A DNA stretch of 64,000 bases from Neolewinella lacunae. GTDB taxonomy: Bacteria; Bacteroidota; Bacteroidia; Chitinophagales; Saprospiraceae. Each line of letters begins with the position of its first letter. The stretch's first letter is position 1. Of this stretch, positions 53,003 through 61,825 are shown piece after piece. The stretch is taken from positions 62,001 to 126,000 of the forward strand of contig NZ_JACSIT010000067.1 of assembly GCF_014349155.1 (NCBI RefSeq), read 5' to 3'. Below the pieces are notes generated by a model. It searched no databases. It saw only the letters and a list, made by a program, of their open reading frames with translations, and was not told the DNA's origin. Made by a program: the position numbers and the translations under genes.

Positions 53003-55588
53003 ATGCCAGATAAGCAGCGCATCATCCCGGTCAACATCGAAGACCAGATGAAATCCGCCTACATTGACTACTCGATGTCGGTGATCGTGAGCCGGGCCCT
53101 GCCCGACGTGCGCGATGGCCTCAAGCCCGTCCACCGCCGGGTCCTTTTCGGGATGAACGAGCTGGGACTGAGCTTCCGCAGCGCCCACAAGAAGTCCGCC
53201 CGCATCGTCGGGGAGGTCCTCGGTAAGTACCACCCCCACGGCGACTCCTCCGTCTACGATACCATGGTCCGCATGGCCCAGGAATGGTCCCTTCGCTACC
53301 CCCTCGTGGACGGGCAAGGGAACTTTGGCTCCATGGACGGCGATAGCCCCGCTGCTATGCGCTACACCGAGGCCCGCATGCAGCGCATCAGTGAAACCGT
53401 CCTGGGCGACCTGGACAAAGACACGGTAGACTTCCAGCTCAACTTTGACGATACGCTCAAGGAACCCACCGTAATGCCCACCCGTGTGCCGCTCCTGCTG
53501 GTCAACGGTGCCTCGGGCATTGCCGTCGGGATGGCCACCAACATGCTGCCCCACAACCTGACGGAAGTGGTTGACGGCATCATGGCGACGGTGGATAACC
53601 CCGAGATCACTATCGATGAGTTGATGCGCCACATCAAAGCGCCCGACTTCCCCACCGGCGGCATTATTTATGGTATGGACGGCGTGCGCGAAGCCTTCCG
53701 CACCGGCCGCGGCCGCGTGGTGGTCCGCGGACGCGCCACCATCCAGGTAGATGACCACGACCGCGAAGCAATCATCATCAGCGAAATCCCCTACCAGGTC
53801 AACAAAGCCACCCTGGTTGCCAAAATCGCCGAACTGGCCAACGAAGGCAAGATTACCGGCATCAGCGACGTCCGCGACGAATCCGACCGCGACGGCCTGC
53901 GCATCGTCATCGAAGTGAAGCGCGACGCGATGGCCAACATCGTCCTGAGCTACCTCTATAAGTTTACCCCCCTGCAATCCAGCTTCGGCGTCAATAACGT
54001 CGCGCTCGTCCGCGGACGCCCCATGACTCTGAACCTGAAGGACATGGTGGAGGAGTTCATCGACTTCCGTATCGAGGTCATCCAGCGCCGCACCGTTTTC
54101 GAGCTCAATAAAGCCCTGGCCCGGGCCCATATCCTGATCGGCCTGCTGGTCGCCCTCGATTACCTGGACGAAGTCATCGCCCTCATCCGCGCCAGCTCAA
54201 ACCCCGACGACGCCCGCGAAGCCCTGATGCGCGGCGACTTCATCGACGACAAAGACGCCTTCTGGAACAAGTTCCGTGCCCTCGTCGAAGAAGCCCAGAC
54301 GGCTGAACTCGTCGTCCTGGAAGGCGACGTACTCAGCGAAGCCCAGGCCCGCGCCATCCTCGACATGCGCCTCCAGCGCCTGACGGGCCTGGAGCTGGAC
54401 AAAATCCGCGACGAATACGCCGAGATCCGCCACCTGATTGACGACCTCCGCGACATCCTGGGCAGTGAGGCCCGGCAGCGCGCCATTGTCAAGGAAGAAC
54501 TCCTCGACATCAAAACCCGTTTTGGCGACGAGCGCCGCTCGGAGATCAGCCACGATACGGCCGACATTTCCATCACCGACATGATTGCCAATGAGGATGT
54601 GGTAGTCACCATCAGCAAACTAGGTTACATCAAGCGCACCCCCGTCAGCGAGTACCGCGCCCAGAGCCGGGGCGGCCGCGGCAGCCGGGGCAGCCGGACA
54701 CGGGATCAAGACTTCGTAGAGCACCTCTTCATTGCCAGTAACCATAATTACCTGATGCTCTTCACCGAGCAGGGACGCTGCTTCTGGCTCCGGATCTACG
54801 AAATCCCCGAAGCCGGCAAACAAAGCGCCGGCCGCGTGATCCAGAACCTCATCGCCATGCCGATGGACGATACCGTCCGGGCCTACATCAGCGTGCCGGA
54901 CCTGACGGACGAGGCCTTCCTGGCCAACCACTCCATCATTTTTGCCACCAAAAAGGGCGTGGTAAAGAAAACCAGCCTGGAGCTGTACAGCCGGCCCCGT
55001 GCCAATGGCATCAACGCCATCACCATCAACGAAGGCGACCAACTGCTGGAAGTACGACTCACCAACGGCAGCAGCCACGTATTCCTGGCCACGAGCAAGG
55101 GCCAGGCCATTCATTTCGAGGAAGAGAAAGTCCGCAACATGGGACGTACGGCCACCGGCGTGCGGGGCATCAGCCTGGACGGGGAAGATGACGCCGTCAT
55201 CGGTATGGTGACGCTCGACCACGTCGAAGACGCCGATAAGACCATCCTCGTCGTCAGCGCCCAAGGCATGGGCAAGCGCTCCGACTGGGAGGAATACCGC
55301 ATCACCAACCGCGGCGGCAAGGGCGTCCGGACGCTGAAAGTAACCGAAAAGACCGGCAACCTGGTCGCCATCAAGGCCGTGACGGAAACCGACGACCTCA
55401 TGATCACCAACCGCTCCGGCATCGTCATTCGTACTTCCATGGACGAGCTCCGCGTCATGGGCCGCTCCACCCAGGGCGTCCGCCTGATCAAGCTGGAGCC
55501 GGGCGACGAAATTGCCGACGTGGCCATCGTCTCCACGGTCGAAAACCTGGAAAGCGAAGCAGAAGAAGTGAAAGGCGAAGAGGAATAG
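53003..55588 (+). CDS. gyrA: DNA gyrase subunit A
   Basis: An 861-residue type IIA topoisomerase subunit that cuts and religates DNA to introduce negative supercoils. The catalytic tyrosine is Y121 in [10 protein letters not shown]. The quinolone-resistance-determining region reads [10 protein letters not shown] with Ser82 and Asp86, the sensitive-type residues. The GyrA box QSRGGRG starts at Q554, which marks it as gyrase and not ParC; the six-bladed C-terminal domain follows, ending in an acidic Glu-rich tail. A TPR-protein gene lies 179 bp downstream, an arrangement I recall in other Bacteroidota. A repeat copy sits just upstream of the start. Confidence 0.97.
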   Translation: MPDKQRIIPVNIEDQMKSAYIDYSMSVIVSRALPDVRDGLKPVHRRVLFGMNELGLSFRSAHKKSARIVGEVLGKYHPHGDSSVYDTMVRMAQEWSLRYPLVDGQGNFGSMDGDSPAAMRYTEARMQRISETVLGDLDKDTVDFQLNFDDTLKEPTVMPTRVPLLLVNGASGIAVGMATNMLPHNLTEVVDGIMATVDNPEITIDELMRHIKAPDFPTGGIIYGMDGVREAFRTGRGRVVVRGRATIQVDDHDREAIIISEIPYQVNKATLVAKIAELANEGKITGISDVRDESDRDGLRIVIEVKRDAMANIVLSYLYKFTPLQSSFGVNNVALVRGRPMTLNLKDMVEEFIDFRIEVIQRRTVFELNKALARAHILIGLLVALDYLDEVIALIRASSNPDDAREALMRGDFIDDKDAFWNKFRALVEEAQTAELVVLEGDVLSEAQARAILDMRLQRLTGLELDKIRDEYAEIRHLIDDLRDILGSEARQRAIVKEELLDIKTRFGDERRSEISHDTADISITDMIANEDVVVTISKLGYIKRTPVSEYRAQSRGGRGSRGSRTRDQDFVEHLFIASNHNYLMLFTEQGRCFWLRIYEIPEAGKQSAGRVIQNLIAMPMDDTVRAYISVPDLTDEAFLANHSIIFATKKGVVKKTSLELYSRPRANGINAITINEGDQLLEVRLTNGSSHVFLATSKGQAIHFEEEKVRNMGRTATGVRGISLDGEDDAVIGMVTLDHVEDADKTILVVSAQGMGKRSDWEEYRITNRGGKGVRTLKVTEKTGNLVAIKAVTETDDLMITNRSGIVIRTSMDELRVMGRSTQGVRLIKLEPGDEIADVAIVSTVENLESEAEEVKGEEE

Positions 55589-55767
55589 CCTGGCTATGGG
55601 CCCGCAATCCCCCAATTTTACCGGCTTTGCGGGCCCCTTGCTTTACTTTTAAGAGACTTTTAACGACTTTTGCCCCGTTCATTAACGTTGTTTAGTTACC
55701 CTGGGCGTCGCCTGAGCGTCTACAGGGTGTTCAACCGAATCAAGAAAAACCAACTCAAACTACCATC

Positions 55768-57093
55768 ATGCGCAAATTATTTCTCAGCGTATTTGTTCTC
55801 CTCCTCGCCGTTTCAGCGGTGACGGCCCAAACCGGAGCAGATGCGCTCAAAGCTGCTAAAAAGTCTTTCGATTCCTACAATCTGAGCAAAGACCAGGCCC
55901 AGCTCGTCGAAGCCGCCAACATGATCGAAAAGGCCATGCAGGATCCCACCGTCGCGGCCGATTCCAAAGCACTGCTGGAAGCTGGCGACATCTACTCCGC
56001 TATTTTCAACACCTACCTTCAGTCACGGGTGCTCGATCCCGCTACCGCTGAAGTTGTAGTACCCGGTGCCGCCGTGAAAGCCGCCGAAGCTTACGTGAAA
56101 GCCTACGAGAAGGCCGACAAAAAACCAGCCCAGAAGGCGGCCCTCAACGGCCTCCAGGGCGTACAGGGTAACATCTCCAACGAAGGCATCTACGCCATCC
56201 AGGACAAAGACTACACCAGCAGCGCCAAGGCTTTCCAGACCAGTGTAATGGTTGATAAGTTCCTACGCGATAACGGTGGTGAATCTGCGGTAGATGAGAC
56301 GAAGCTGCAGGACGAGAAATACTACGCTGGCCTTTCGCTGGTGCTCAACGAAGAGTTTGCGACTGCCAAGCCTTACTTCACTGAGCTCTACGCAGCCGGC
56401 TACGATGATGCCGGTCTTTACGACGCGCTCTACAAGATCGCCATGGCCGATGGCGACAAAACTGCAGCAGCCAAGTACCTGACCGAAGGCCGTACTAAGT
56501 TCCCCGAGGAAACTTCTCTGCTCTTCACCGAGATCAACTACTACCTTTCCGAAGGCCGCCTGAATGAACTCACCGGCAAACTTCAGGAAGCCCTGAACAA
56601 GGAGCCGGAAAACGTAAGCCTCTACGCCACCCTGGGCCAGGTGTACGAAAACCTCTACAAAACGGAAAGCGAAGCCGGCAATACCGCAAAAGCTAACGAA
56701 TACTTCGACCTCGCTAAGGCCAAGTACGAAGAAGGCCTGAAGGTGGACCCCAGCGCCGCTAAACTGATCTACAGCCTCGGTGCCATGATCTACAACCGCG
56801 GTGCCGCCATGACGCAGGAACTCATCGAACTCGGCAACGACTTCAGCAAAGAAGGCCAGAAGAAGTACGAGATGATGAAAACGGAAGTGGATGCCGAGTT
56901 TGAAAAAGCCCTCCCCTACTTCCAGAAAGCGGAAATGGCTGACCCCAACGACCTCAACACCCTGATCGCCCTCAAGGAAATGTACGCCCGCATCGATGAG
57001 TACGAAATCTCTGGCGAGTTCAAAACCCGGATCGAAAAAATCCAGGGTGGCGAAACCATCACCAAGTCTTACTTCAAAGAAAAAGGCATGTAA
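55768..57093 (+). CDS. Secreted TPR-repeat protein downstream of gyrA
   Basis: A 441-residue protein with a cleavable signal peptide (MRKLFLSVFVLLLAVSAVTAQ is cut after TAQ). The mature part is a series of TPR-like helical pairs (about 100-430; e.g. YAGLSLVLNEEFATAKPYF, LYATLGQVYENLYKTESEA, YEEGLKVDPSAAKLIYSLG). Such proteins act as protein-protein scaffolds in the periplasm; the partner is unknown. The very regular codon use and strong terminator (57134-57171) suggest high expression. Its position after gyrA seems conserved in the phylum, but a functional link is not established. Confidence 0.85.
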   Translation: MRKLFLSVFVLLLAVSAVTAQTGADALKAAKKSFDSYNLSKDQAQLVEAANMIEKAMQDPTVAADSKALLEAGDIYSAIFNTYLQSRVLDPATAEVVVPGAAVKAAEAYVKAYEKADKKPAQKAALNGLQGVQGNISNEGIYAIQDKDYTSSAKAFQTSVMVDKFLRDNGGESAVDETKLQDEKYYAGLSLVLNEEFATAKPYFTELYAAGYDDAGLYDALYKIAMADGDKTAAAKYLTEGRTKFPEETSLLFTEINYYLSEGRLNELTGKLQEALNKEPENVSLYATLGQVYENLYKTESEAGNTAKANEYFDLAKAKYEEGLKVDPSAAKLIYSLGAMIYNRGAAMTQELIELGNDFSKEGQKKYEMMKTEVDAEFEKALPYFQKAEMADPNDLNTLIALKEMYARIDEYEISGEFKTRIEKIQGGETITKSYFKEKGM

Positions 57094-57133
57094 TTACCGC
57101 GCCGGCGGCTAAATCCCTCCGGCAGCCAAGCCT

Positions 57134-57171
57134 ACGGGGCCGATTCGCAACTGCGGGTCGGCCCCGTTTTT
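57134..57171 (+). terminator. Intrinsic terminator after the TPR gene
   Basis: ACGGGGCCGA (57134-57143) pairs with TCGGCCCCGT (57158-57167) over a 14-nt loop and is followed by TTTTTATTT: a textbook rho-independent terminator 40 bp after the stop. Confidence 0.92.
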
Positions 57172-57191
57172 ATTTGCCTTACCTATAATTT

Positions 57192-57238
57192 GGGCGCGGC
57201 CGCAGGTGCCGGGTAAATCCTGAGGAGCGGGGGAAGCC
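57192..57238 (+). repeat. Dispersed NotI-core repeat, copy 9
   Basis: Exact core at 57192-57210 with the tail GGGTAAATCCTGAGGAGCGG, then GGGAAGCC. It lies just after the terminator of the TPR gene, in a gap that otherwise holds nothing. Confidence 0.85.
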
Positions 57239-57363
57239 AATCCGGTGCGCAAATGGTGCCCCGGTGGACAGTAGAACCGACCTAAGCCCGGTTTGCCGCC
57301 AACTTTCCCCTGCAATAAGAATGGAAAGTGGCATATTTCCAGGCAAGCGTTCCATGCACCCAT

Positions 57364-58629
57364 TTACGCAAACAAGGACAGCTGCCCGGTATCTACGTGA
57401 CGGCCAGAAGCGCTTCGCTCGTGGAGCACCCGCCAGCGGATGACCGAGGGATCAAAACCGAGTTGCCGGAAGTCCTTATCAGCGCAAAGGATGAAGTACT
57501 GAGAGCGTTTCCAGACGACGCCAATCTTCTGGAGATGTTCCCGGCGCAGGGGCTGAAAACGGCGGGATTCGACAATTTTACGCGCCGACTTCACGCCCAC
57601 GCCGGGAATGCGGAGGATCATTTCCAGGGGGGCGGAATTAACGTCGATGGGGAAGAGGTGGGGATTGCGCAGGGCGTAGGCGAGCTTGGGGTCCAGGTCG
57701 GGGTCGAGCATGGGCTGGGCGGCATCGACGATTTCGCTGGCGGAGAACCCGTAGAAGCGCATCAGCCAGTCGGCCTGATACAGACGGTTTTCGCGGCGCA
57801 GGGGTGGCGCGCTCAGCGTGGGCAGCCGGCTGTCGTTACTGATGGGGACGTAGCCCGAGTAGTAAACCCGCTTGAGCGATTGGTCGTGGTAGAGACTGGT
57901 GGCCAGTTTCAGGATGTCGTGGTCGGTCTCCGGGCTGGCCCCGATGACCATCTGGGTAGACTGCCCGGCCGGCGCAAAATTGGGCGTGTGTTTAGACCGG
58001 ACCAGGGCACGGGACTCCGCGCGGTAGCCATCGATGGACTTTTTCAGGAAGTTCATCGGGGTGTACACGTCCTGATAATTCTTCTCCGGGGCTACTTTTT
58101 GCAGGCTCATTTCGCTGGGCATTTCCAGGTTGACGCTCAGGCGGTCGGCGTAGAGACCCGCCTCGTGGATCAGCTCATCGCTGGCCCCGGGGATGGCCTT
58201 GAGGTGGATGTAACCGTTGAACTTATGCTCGGTGCGGAGCAACTTCGCAATCCGGACGAGGCGTTCCATCGTGTAATCCGCACTCTTGAAAATGCCGGAG
58301 CTCAGGAAAAGCCCCTCGATGTAGTTGCGCTTGTAGAAATTAATGGTCAGATCAACGACTTCTTCTACGGTAAAAGCGGCGCGTTTGACGTCGTTGCTCT
58401 TGCGGCTGACGCAGTAGGCGCAGTCGAAGATACAATGGTTGGTCAGCAGGATTTTGAGCAGAGAAACGCAACGACCATCCTGGGTGTAGGTGTGGCAGAT
58501 GCCCATGCCCGTGGCGTTACCGAGCCCGTCGGGGGTGTTTTGCCGTTTGCTGCCACTGCTGCTGCAGGAGACATCATATTTGGCAGCGTCGGCCAGGATT
58601 TTAAGTTTTTCTCCGGTTTTCTCATTCAT
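57364..58629 (-). CDS. Radical SAM protein of the putative DNA modification/repair type
   Basis: A 421-residue protein. The radical SAM cluster ligands are C66, C70 and C73 (CIFDCAYC), preceded by a conserved N-terminal Cys-containing region (GICHTYTQDGRC). The C-terminus has a helix-hairpin-helix DNA-binding motif (RIPGVGVKSARKIV, near 345-358) as in the family annotated as putative DNA modification/repair radical SAM protein. In many genomes this gene is paired with a uracil-DNA-glycosylase-like/DUF4130 partner; none is next to it here. The chemistry and target are unknown. It shares a compact divergent promoter region with ridA. Confidence 0.88.
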   Translation of the reverse strand: MNEKTGEKLKILADAAKYDVSCSSSGSKRQNTPDGLGNATGMGICHTYTQDGRCVSLLKILLTNHCIFDCAYCVSRKSNDVKRAAFTVEEVVDLTINFYKRNYIEGLFLSSGIFKSADYTMERLVRIAKLLRTEHKFNGYIHLKAIPGASDELIHEAGLYADRLSVNLEMPSEMSLQKVAPEKNYQDVYTPMNFLKKSIDGYRAESRALVRSKHTPNFAPAGQSTQMVIGASPETDHDILKLATSLYHDQSLKRVYYSGYVPISNDSRLPTLSAPPLRRENRLYQADWLMRFYGFSASEIVDAAQPMLDPDLDPKLAYALRNPHLFPIDVNSAPLEMILRIPGVGVKSARKIVESRRFQPLRREHLQKIGVVWKRSQYFILCADKDFRQLGFDPSVIRWRVLHERSASGRHVDTGQLSLFA

Positions 58630-58633
58630 GCGT

Positions 58634-58671
58634 CAAATTTACGCTTTTTTGTTTGCAAAACATTATCTTTG
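58634..58671. promoter_or_regulatory. Compact divergent promoters of the radical SAM gene and ridA
   Basis: Minus-strand TAAATTTG (58634-58641) and plus-strand TATCTTTG (58664-58671) are both exact -7 boxes, facing away from each other around a shared palindromic TTTGCAAA near 58651. The -33 regions overlap, so the two genes should compete for polymerase. Confidence 0.6.
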
Positions 58672-58735
58672 ACACATAAAGTAAAATAGATGACATTATG
58701 TTTACTCTCCTGGCTTCCCCCGCTCTATTGTCCGC

Positions 58736-58781
58736 TCTCCCCCCTTCGGGGGGTCAGGGGGGAGCACCTGCGGACGCGCCC
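58736..58781 (-). repeat. Diverged NotI-core repeat with TTCG hairpin, upstream of ridA
   Basis: CTCCCCCCTTCGGGGGG, then TCAGGGGGGAG and the variant core GCACCTGCGGACGCGCCC. If the ATG at 58698 is used it is translated in frame as LPPSGGQGGAPADAP, nearly the same peptide as in the DUF547 linker. Confidence 0.8.
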
Positions 58782-58801
58782 GCCAAAGCGATGGAAGGCC
58801 G

Positions 58802-58809
58802 TACCTTAG
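58802..58809 (+). promoter_or_regulatory. Second -7 box, directly at ridA
   Basis: TACCTTAG ending 5 bp before the ATG at 58815; would give a leaderless ridA message. Confidence 0.4.
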
Positions 58810-58814
58810 TGCCC

Positions 58815-59189
58815 ATGAAAATCATCCAACACGACGCCATCCCCGTACCCGCCGGCCACTACAGTCCGGTGGTAGAGCACAACGGGACACTGTACATTTC
58901 GGGGCTCCTGCCGCGGCGCGAAGACGGCAGCATCCCGGAAGGCATCGCCGCCCAACTGGAACTGGTGCTGGCCAAACTCGAACACCTTTTGCTGCACGCG
59001 GGCAGCGACCGTCACCACGTTTTGCAAGCCAGAATTTACATCCCCGACGTCAGCTACTGGGAGGCCGTCAACGCCACCTACGCTGCCTTTTTCGGGGGCC
59101 ACCGGCCCGCCCGCTGCGTGGTGCCCAGCCGCGATCTTCACCACGGCTGCCTGGTAGAACTGGAAGCGGTGGCCGCCGTCATCGCCTGA
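58815..59189 (+). CDS. RidA/YjgF family enamine/imine deaminase
   Basis: A 124-residue cytosolic protein of the RidA fold, a trimer that hydrolyses reactive enamines and imines from PLP enzymes. The N-terminus MKIIQHDAIPVPAGHYSPVV, the core LYISGLLPRREDGSIPEG and the C-terminal VVPSRDLHHGCLVELEAVA agree with the family. The conserved catalytic Arg of classic RidA (in the CxR or PARxxV region) is represented by RPARCVVPS. The ATG at 58815 gives the family length. An in-frame ATG at 58698, 27 bp below an exact -7 box, would add 39 residues encoded by a dispersed repeat. Confidence 0.88.
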   Translation: MKIIQHDAIPVPAGHYSPVVEHNGTLYISGLLPRREDGSIPEGIAAQLELVLAKLEHLLLHAGSDRHHVLQARIYIPDVSYWEAVNATYAAFFGGHRPARCVVPSRDLHHGCLVELEAVAAVIA

Positions 59190-59278
59190 TGACCGCAGGC
59201 ACCGGAGGTGAAATCAAGGGGAAAGGCCTTCAAAATATTTTAAGAAAATGTTGAATGAGTACAATTGCCATCAACCCA

Positions 59279-59321
59279 AATAAAACAGCCGCCCAGGATC
59301 TTCCCGAGCGGCTGTTTTATT
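59279..59321. terminator. Bidirectional terminator between ridA and the M36 protease gene
   Basis: AATAAAACAGCCGC (59279-59292) and GCGGCTGTTTTATT (59308-59321) are perfect 14-bp inverted copies with A and T runs on opposite sides, so the hairpin works for both convergent genes. Confidence 0.92.
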
Positions 59322-59342
59322 CTAGCCAAGTTCTACTCCCGT

Positions 59343-61571
59343 TTATTGCTTTACAAAACGCTGCGTACCCCGCTCGCTTTCCAGCAGGTAGACGCCGGGA
59401 GCCAGGTCGCCCACGGGCAGACGCTGCTGCCCTTCCACGACGGTCCATTCTCGGAGCAATTTACCGTTGATGTCGTAGAGGCGCAGGCGTGCTTCCTGGC
59501 CCGGGGCGATGCCGGGCCACTGCACAAACAACTCATCCGCCACGGGATTGGGGTAAATTAGCCATTCTTCGCCGACGGCCCACTGCACGTTCACCACCTG
59601 GGAGAAGCTGAAAGTACCGTCGTGGTCTGTCTGCCGGATCCGGTAGGTATTGCTGCCCGCCTGCGGTGCGAGGTCGGGGTAGGCGTAGCTGCCGCTGGTT
59701 TGCGACGGTACATTGGCCAAAGCCTGGAAGCTGCGGCCCCCATCCACTGATTTTTCCACGGTAAAGAAGGCATTGTCGGGCTCCGCCGCCGTGGTCCAGG
59801 TTACGACGATGGTTTTATCCTGGGGAGCTGCCGCCACGCTTAGCCATTCCACGGGCAAGGCCACGAAGGGCGGCAGAATATAGCCCCGGGCAGTCAGGAT
59901 ACTGTGGATGGTTTGGCGCGTGGCATTGTCGTAGCCCAGCGCACCGGAAGCATTGAAGACCGCTACCGCCGCATCGTTCTGGTTGGAGCTGCTTCCCGTC
60001 AGGGCAATGCCTTCCCAGAAGACGCGGTCGGCCAGGGGTTTGCCGATGGCATCGAGCACCTGGATCATCGCCGTGGCCCAGATTTGGCCATCGTTGTGGA
60101 TGCCTCCAGTGAGTTGGGTGGGATAAATACGGGTATCGTCCGTCCGCCGGCCGGGCCAGAAGGGGTTGTGCCCGTCCCAGTTAAAGACAAAGTTGTAGGA
60201 AGGGTGAGAAGGAGCGAAGGAGGTAACGGAGCGGTTGTAGGAAACGGCCCAGTAATCGCCACTGCCCTCGCTCAGGCCCTGGTTGTTGGAAAGGTTGCCG
60301 CCCGTAATCCAGTCGTGGAGGCCATGGCCCAGTTCGTGGTGTACCACATCGGAATCCTCGGCATCGTCCACGCCGCCTTCCCCGAAGTAGAGGCATTCGC
60401 AGCCGCCGGAGTAGCGGGAGTTGTCCGCACCGTTGAAGCCTGCGGGGTCTACCCGCACGCCCGTAGTGTACCCCCGGGGCCGGACGGTGACGCCCAGCGT
60501 TTCGTTGAGGTAGCGCATGGAGGCATCGATGTGGTAATAGACGCTGACGGCCTCGAAAGCGTCGTCGCTCCGGTTGGCCGTCCAGTTGGGACTGGTTTGG
60601 GAAAAGATGCCCTTCGCCGGGGCTTCCAATTCCACCACCTCGGCCCAGGGCCCCTTGAGCAGGTAATTGGTTCCATCGAAGGTGATGTCCAGCAGCGTCA
60701 CATTAAACTGTTGGGCGAGGAGCTCAGGCGTGTTGCTGTCGTTGCCATCGACCAGTCCGGTAGCACCGTACACGGAACCGGAAGAAGAAAGGGGATCGGG
60801 GTCAAAGACCTTGCCGGTGCCGGAGACCAGCATGGGGGCGGGGGTGTAGCTGGGAGGCTCGGAATGGTCGTGGTCGTGGTTGCGGTAGTAAACGGCGATG
60901 TCTTGGGCGCGCAGCACCTCCCCGTTTTTGGCGTCGATGAACACTTCCCAGTCGCCCGCTGGCGTAACGGCGCTGACGGCGATGCGGTAGGCCAGGCGGG
61001 CGCCCTCGGCACGGGGCAGGATGAGCAGCTCTTCGCTGGAGCGGCTGATGGTGCCCGCCAGGCGGAGGTGGCGGTAAGCGAGGTCTTTGGCGGCGCTCAG
61101 GCTGATGGCCGGGCGCACGTCGGGGACGTTGCTATCGTACTGAAAGTTATTGTGGACGTAGTGCACCTCCCCCGTGGGCGTGTAAGAAACGGCAATTTCT
61201 CCCTTGTGGACGGGCAGCCCCTCGTAGCGCTGGGCGAGGCGAACGGTGGTACCCGCCGCTCCCTGCCGCAGGAAAGCAAGTTCAAGATTGGCCAGGTCGG
61301 CGTTGCTCAGCCCCAGTTGCCCGGCGCGCGCGGTGAGGTATTCGCGGGCGTTTTCCTCCGGCGTTCCGTTGCCGACGCGGTAGTTCGGTTGGTACAGGGC
61401 CAGGGGGAGGCCAGTGCGGGCATCGTGGCGGCCATCAGGTCCCTGCACGGTGCTCTTTTCCGGGGGTAAGCCAAAGGTTTGGTCTTGCACCGGAACTGGT
61501 TTTTGGGCCAGCAGCGTGTATGGCAAAGACAAGGTCAGGAGAAAAAATACCAGGCGAGTAGGTCGACGCAT
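59343..61571 (-). CDS. M36 (fungalysin-type) metalloprotease secreted by T9SS
   Basis: A 742-residue zinc protease. Signal peptide (about 1-22, ends LLAQ); a fungalysin/PepSY-type propeptide (about 30-230); the catalytic domain with H412-E413-L-G-H416 (VVHHELGHGLHD) and the third ligand in LSEGSGDYWA; a fibronectin-III-like domain (about 570-660, PVEWLSVAAAPQDKTIVVTW); and a C-terminal type A T9SS sorting domain (YPNPVADELFVQW ... LAPGVYLLESERGTQRFVKQ). It is exported by Sec and then by the type IX system, and probably digests extracellular protein. It has an exact -7 box at 61599-61606. Confidence 0.92.
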   Translation of the reverse strand: MRRPTRLVFFLLTLSLPYTLLAQKPVPVQDQTFGLPPEKSTVQGPDGRHDARTGLPLALYQPNYRVGNGTPEENAREYLTARAGQLGLSNADLANLELAFLRQGAAGTTVRLAQRYEGLPVHKGEIAVSYTPTGEVHYVHNNFQYDSNVPDVRPAISLSAAKDLAYRHLRLAGTISRSSEELLILPRAEGARLAYRIAVSAVTPAGDWEVFIDAKNGEVLRAQDIAVYYRNHDHDHSEPPSYTPAPMLVSGTGKVFDPDPLSSSGSVYGATGLVDGNDSNTPELLAQQFNVTLLDITFDGTNYLLKGPWAEVVELEAPAKGIFSQTSPNWTANRSDDAFEAVSVYYHIDASMRYLNETLGVTVRPRGYTTGVRVDPAGFNGADNSRYSGGCECLYFGEGGVDDAEDSDVVHHELGHGLHDWITGGNLSNNQGLSEGSGDYWAVSYNRSVTSFAPSHPSYNFVFNWDGHNPFWPGRRTDDTRIYPTQLTGGIHNDGQIWATAMIQVLDAIGKPLADRVFWEGIALTGSSSNQNDAAVAVFNASGALGYDNATRQTIHSILTARGYILPPFVALPVEWLSVAAAPQDKTIVVTWTTAAEPDNAFFTVEKSVDGGRSFQALANVPSQTSGSYAYPDLAPQAGSNTYRIRQTDHDGTFSFSQVVNVQWAVGEEWLIYPNPVADELFVQWPGIAPGQEARLRLYDINGKLLREWTVVEGQQRLPVGDLAPGVYLLESERGTQRFVKQ

Positions 61572-61598
61572 AGGAGTAAAATTATTTCAATAATTGGG

Positions 61599-61606
61599 CA
61601 AAAGTA
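61599..61606 (-). promoter_or_regulatory. -7 box for the M36 protease gene
   Basis: Minus-strand TACTTTTG, exact TAnnTTTG, 27 bp upstream of the ATG at 61571. Confidence 0.55.
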
Positions 61607-61685
61607 CAGCGGGGGCTGCGGAAATTTTAGCACCTTGTTCCAACACCAAAGAAAATGAGTCTGACTGCCGTAAAGACGACGATAA

Positions 61686-61731
61686 GGGCGCGGCCGCAGG
61701 TGCTGGGGCTGAGGATAAGGGAGCGGGGGGA
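61686..61731 (+). repeat. Dispersed NotI-core repeat, copy 10
   Basis: Exact 18-bp core at 61686-61703 with tail TGGGGCTGAGGATAAGGGAG, then CGGGGGGAGG. It lies between the M36 protease gene and trxB. Confidence 0.85.
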
Positions 61732-61772
61732 GGTCAACCCTGCCCCCAAAATGCTGTTCAAACCTTTGCTAA

Positions 61773-61805
61773 TTTGGCTTCCCTAAGCGGGAATTTCTAC
61801 CTTCG
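61773..61805 (+). promoter_or_regulatory. Promoter of trxB
   Basis: TTTG at 61773-61776, 21-nt spacer and TACCTTCG at 61798-61805, 20 bp upstream of the ATG. Confidence 0.6.
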
Positions 61806-61825
61806 CCGTCAAATTCAACATTGCC

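Noticed and set aside
59904-61469. Plus-strand open frame of 521 codons
   Set aside because: Antisense to the M36 protease gene; composition is Gly/Val-rich shadow sequence.
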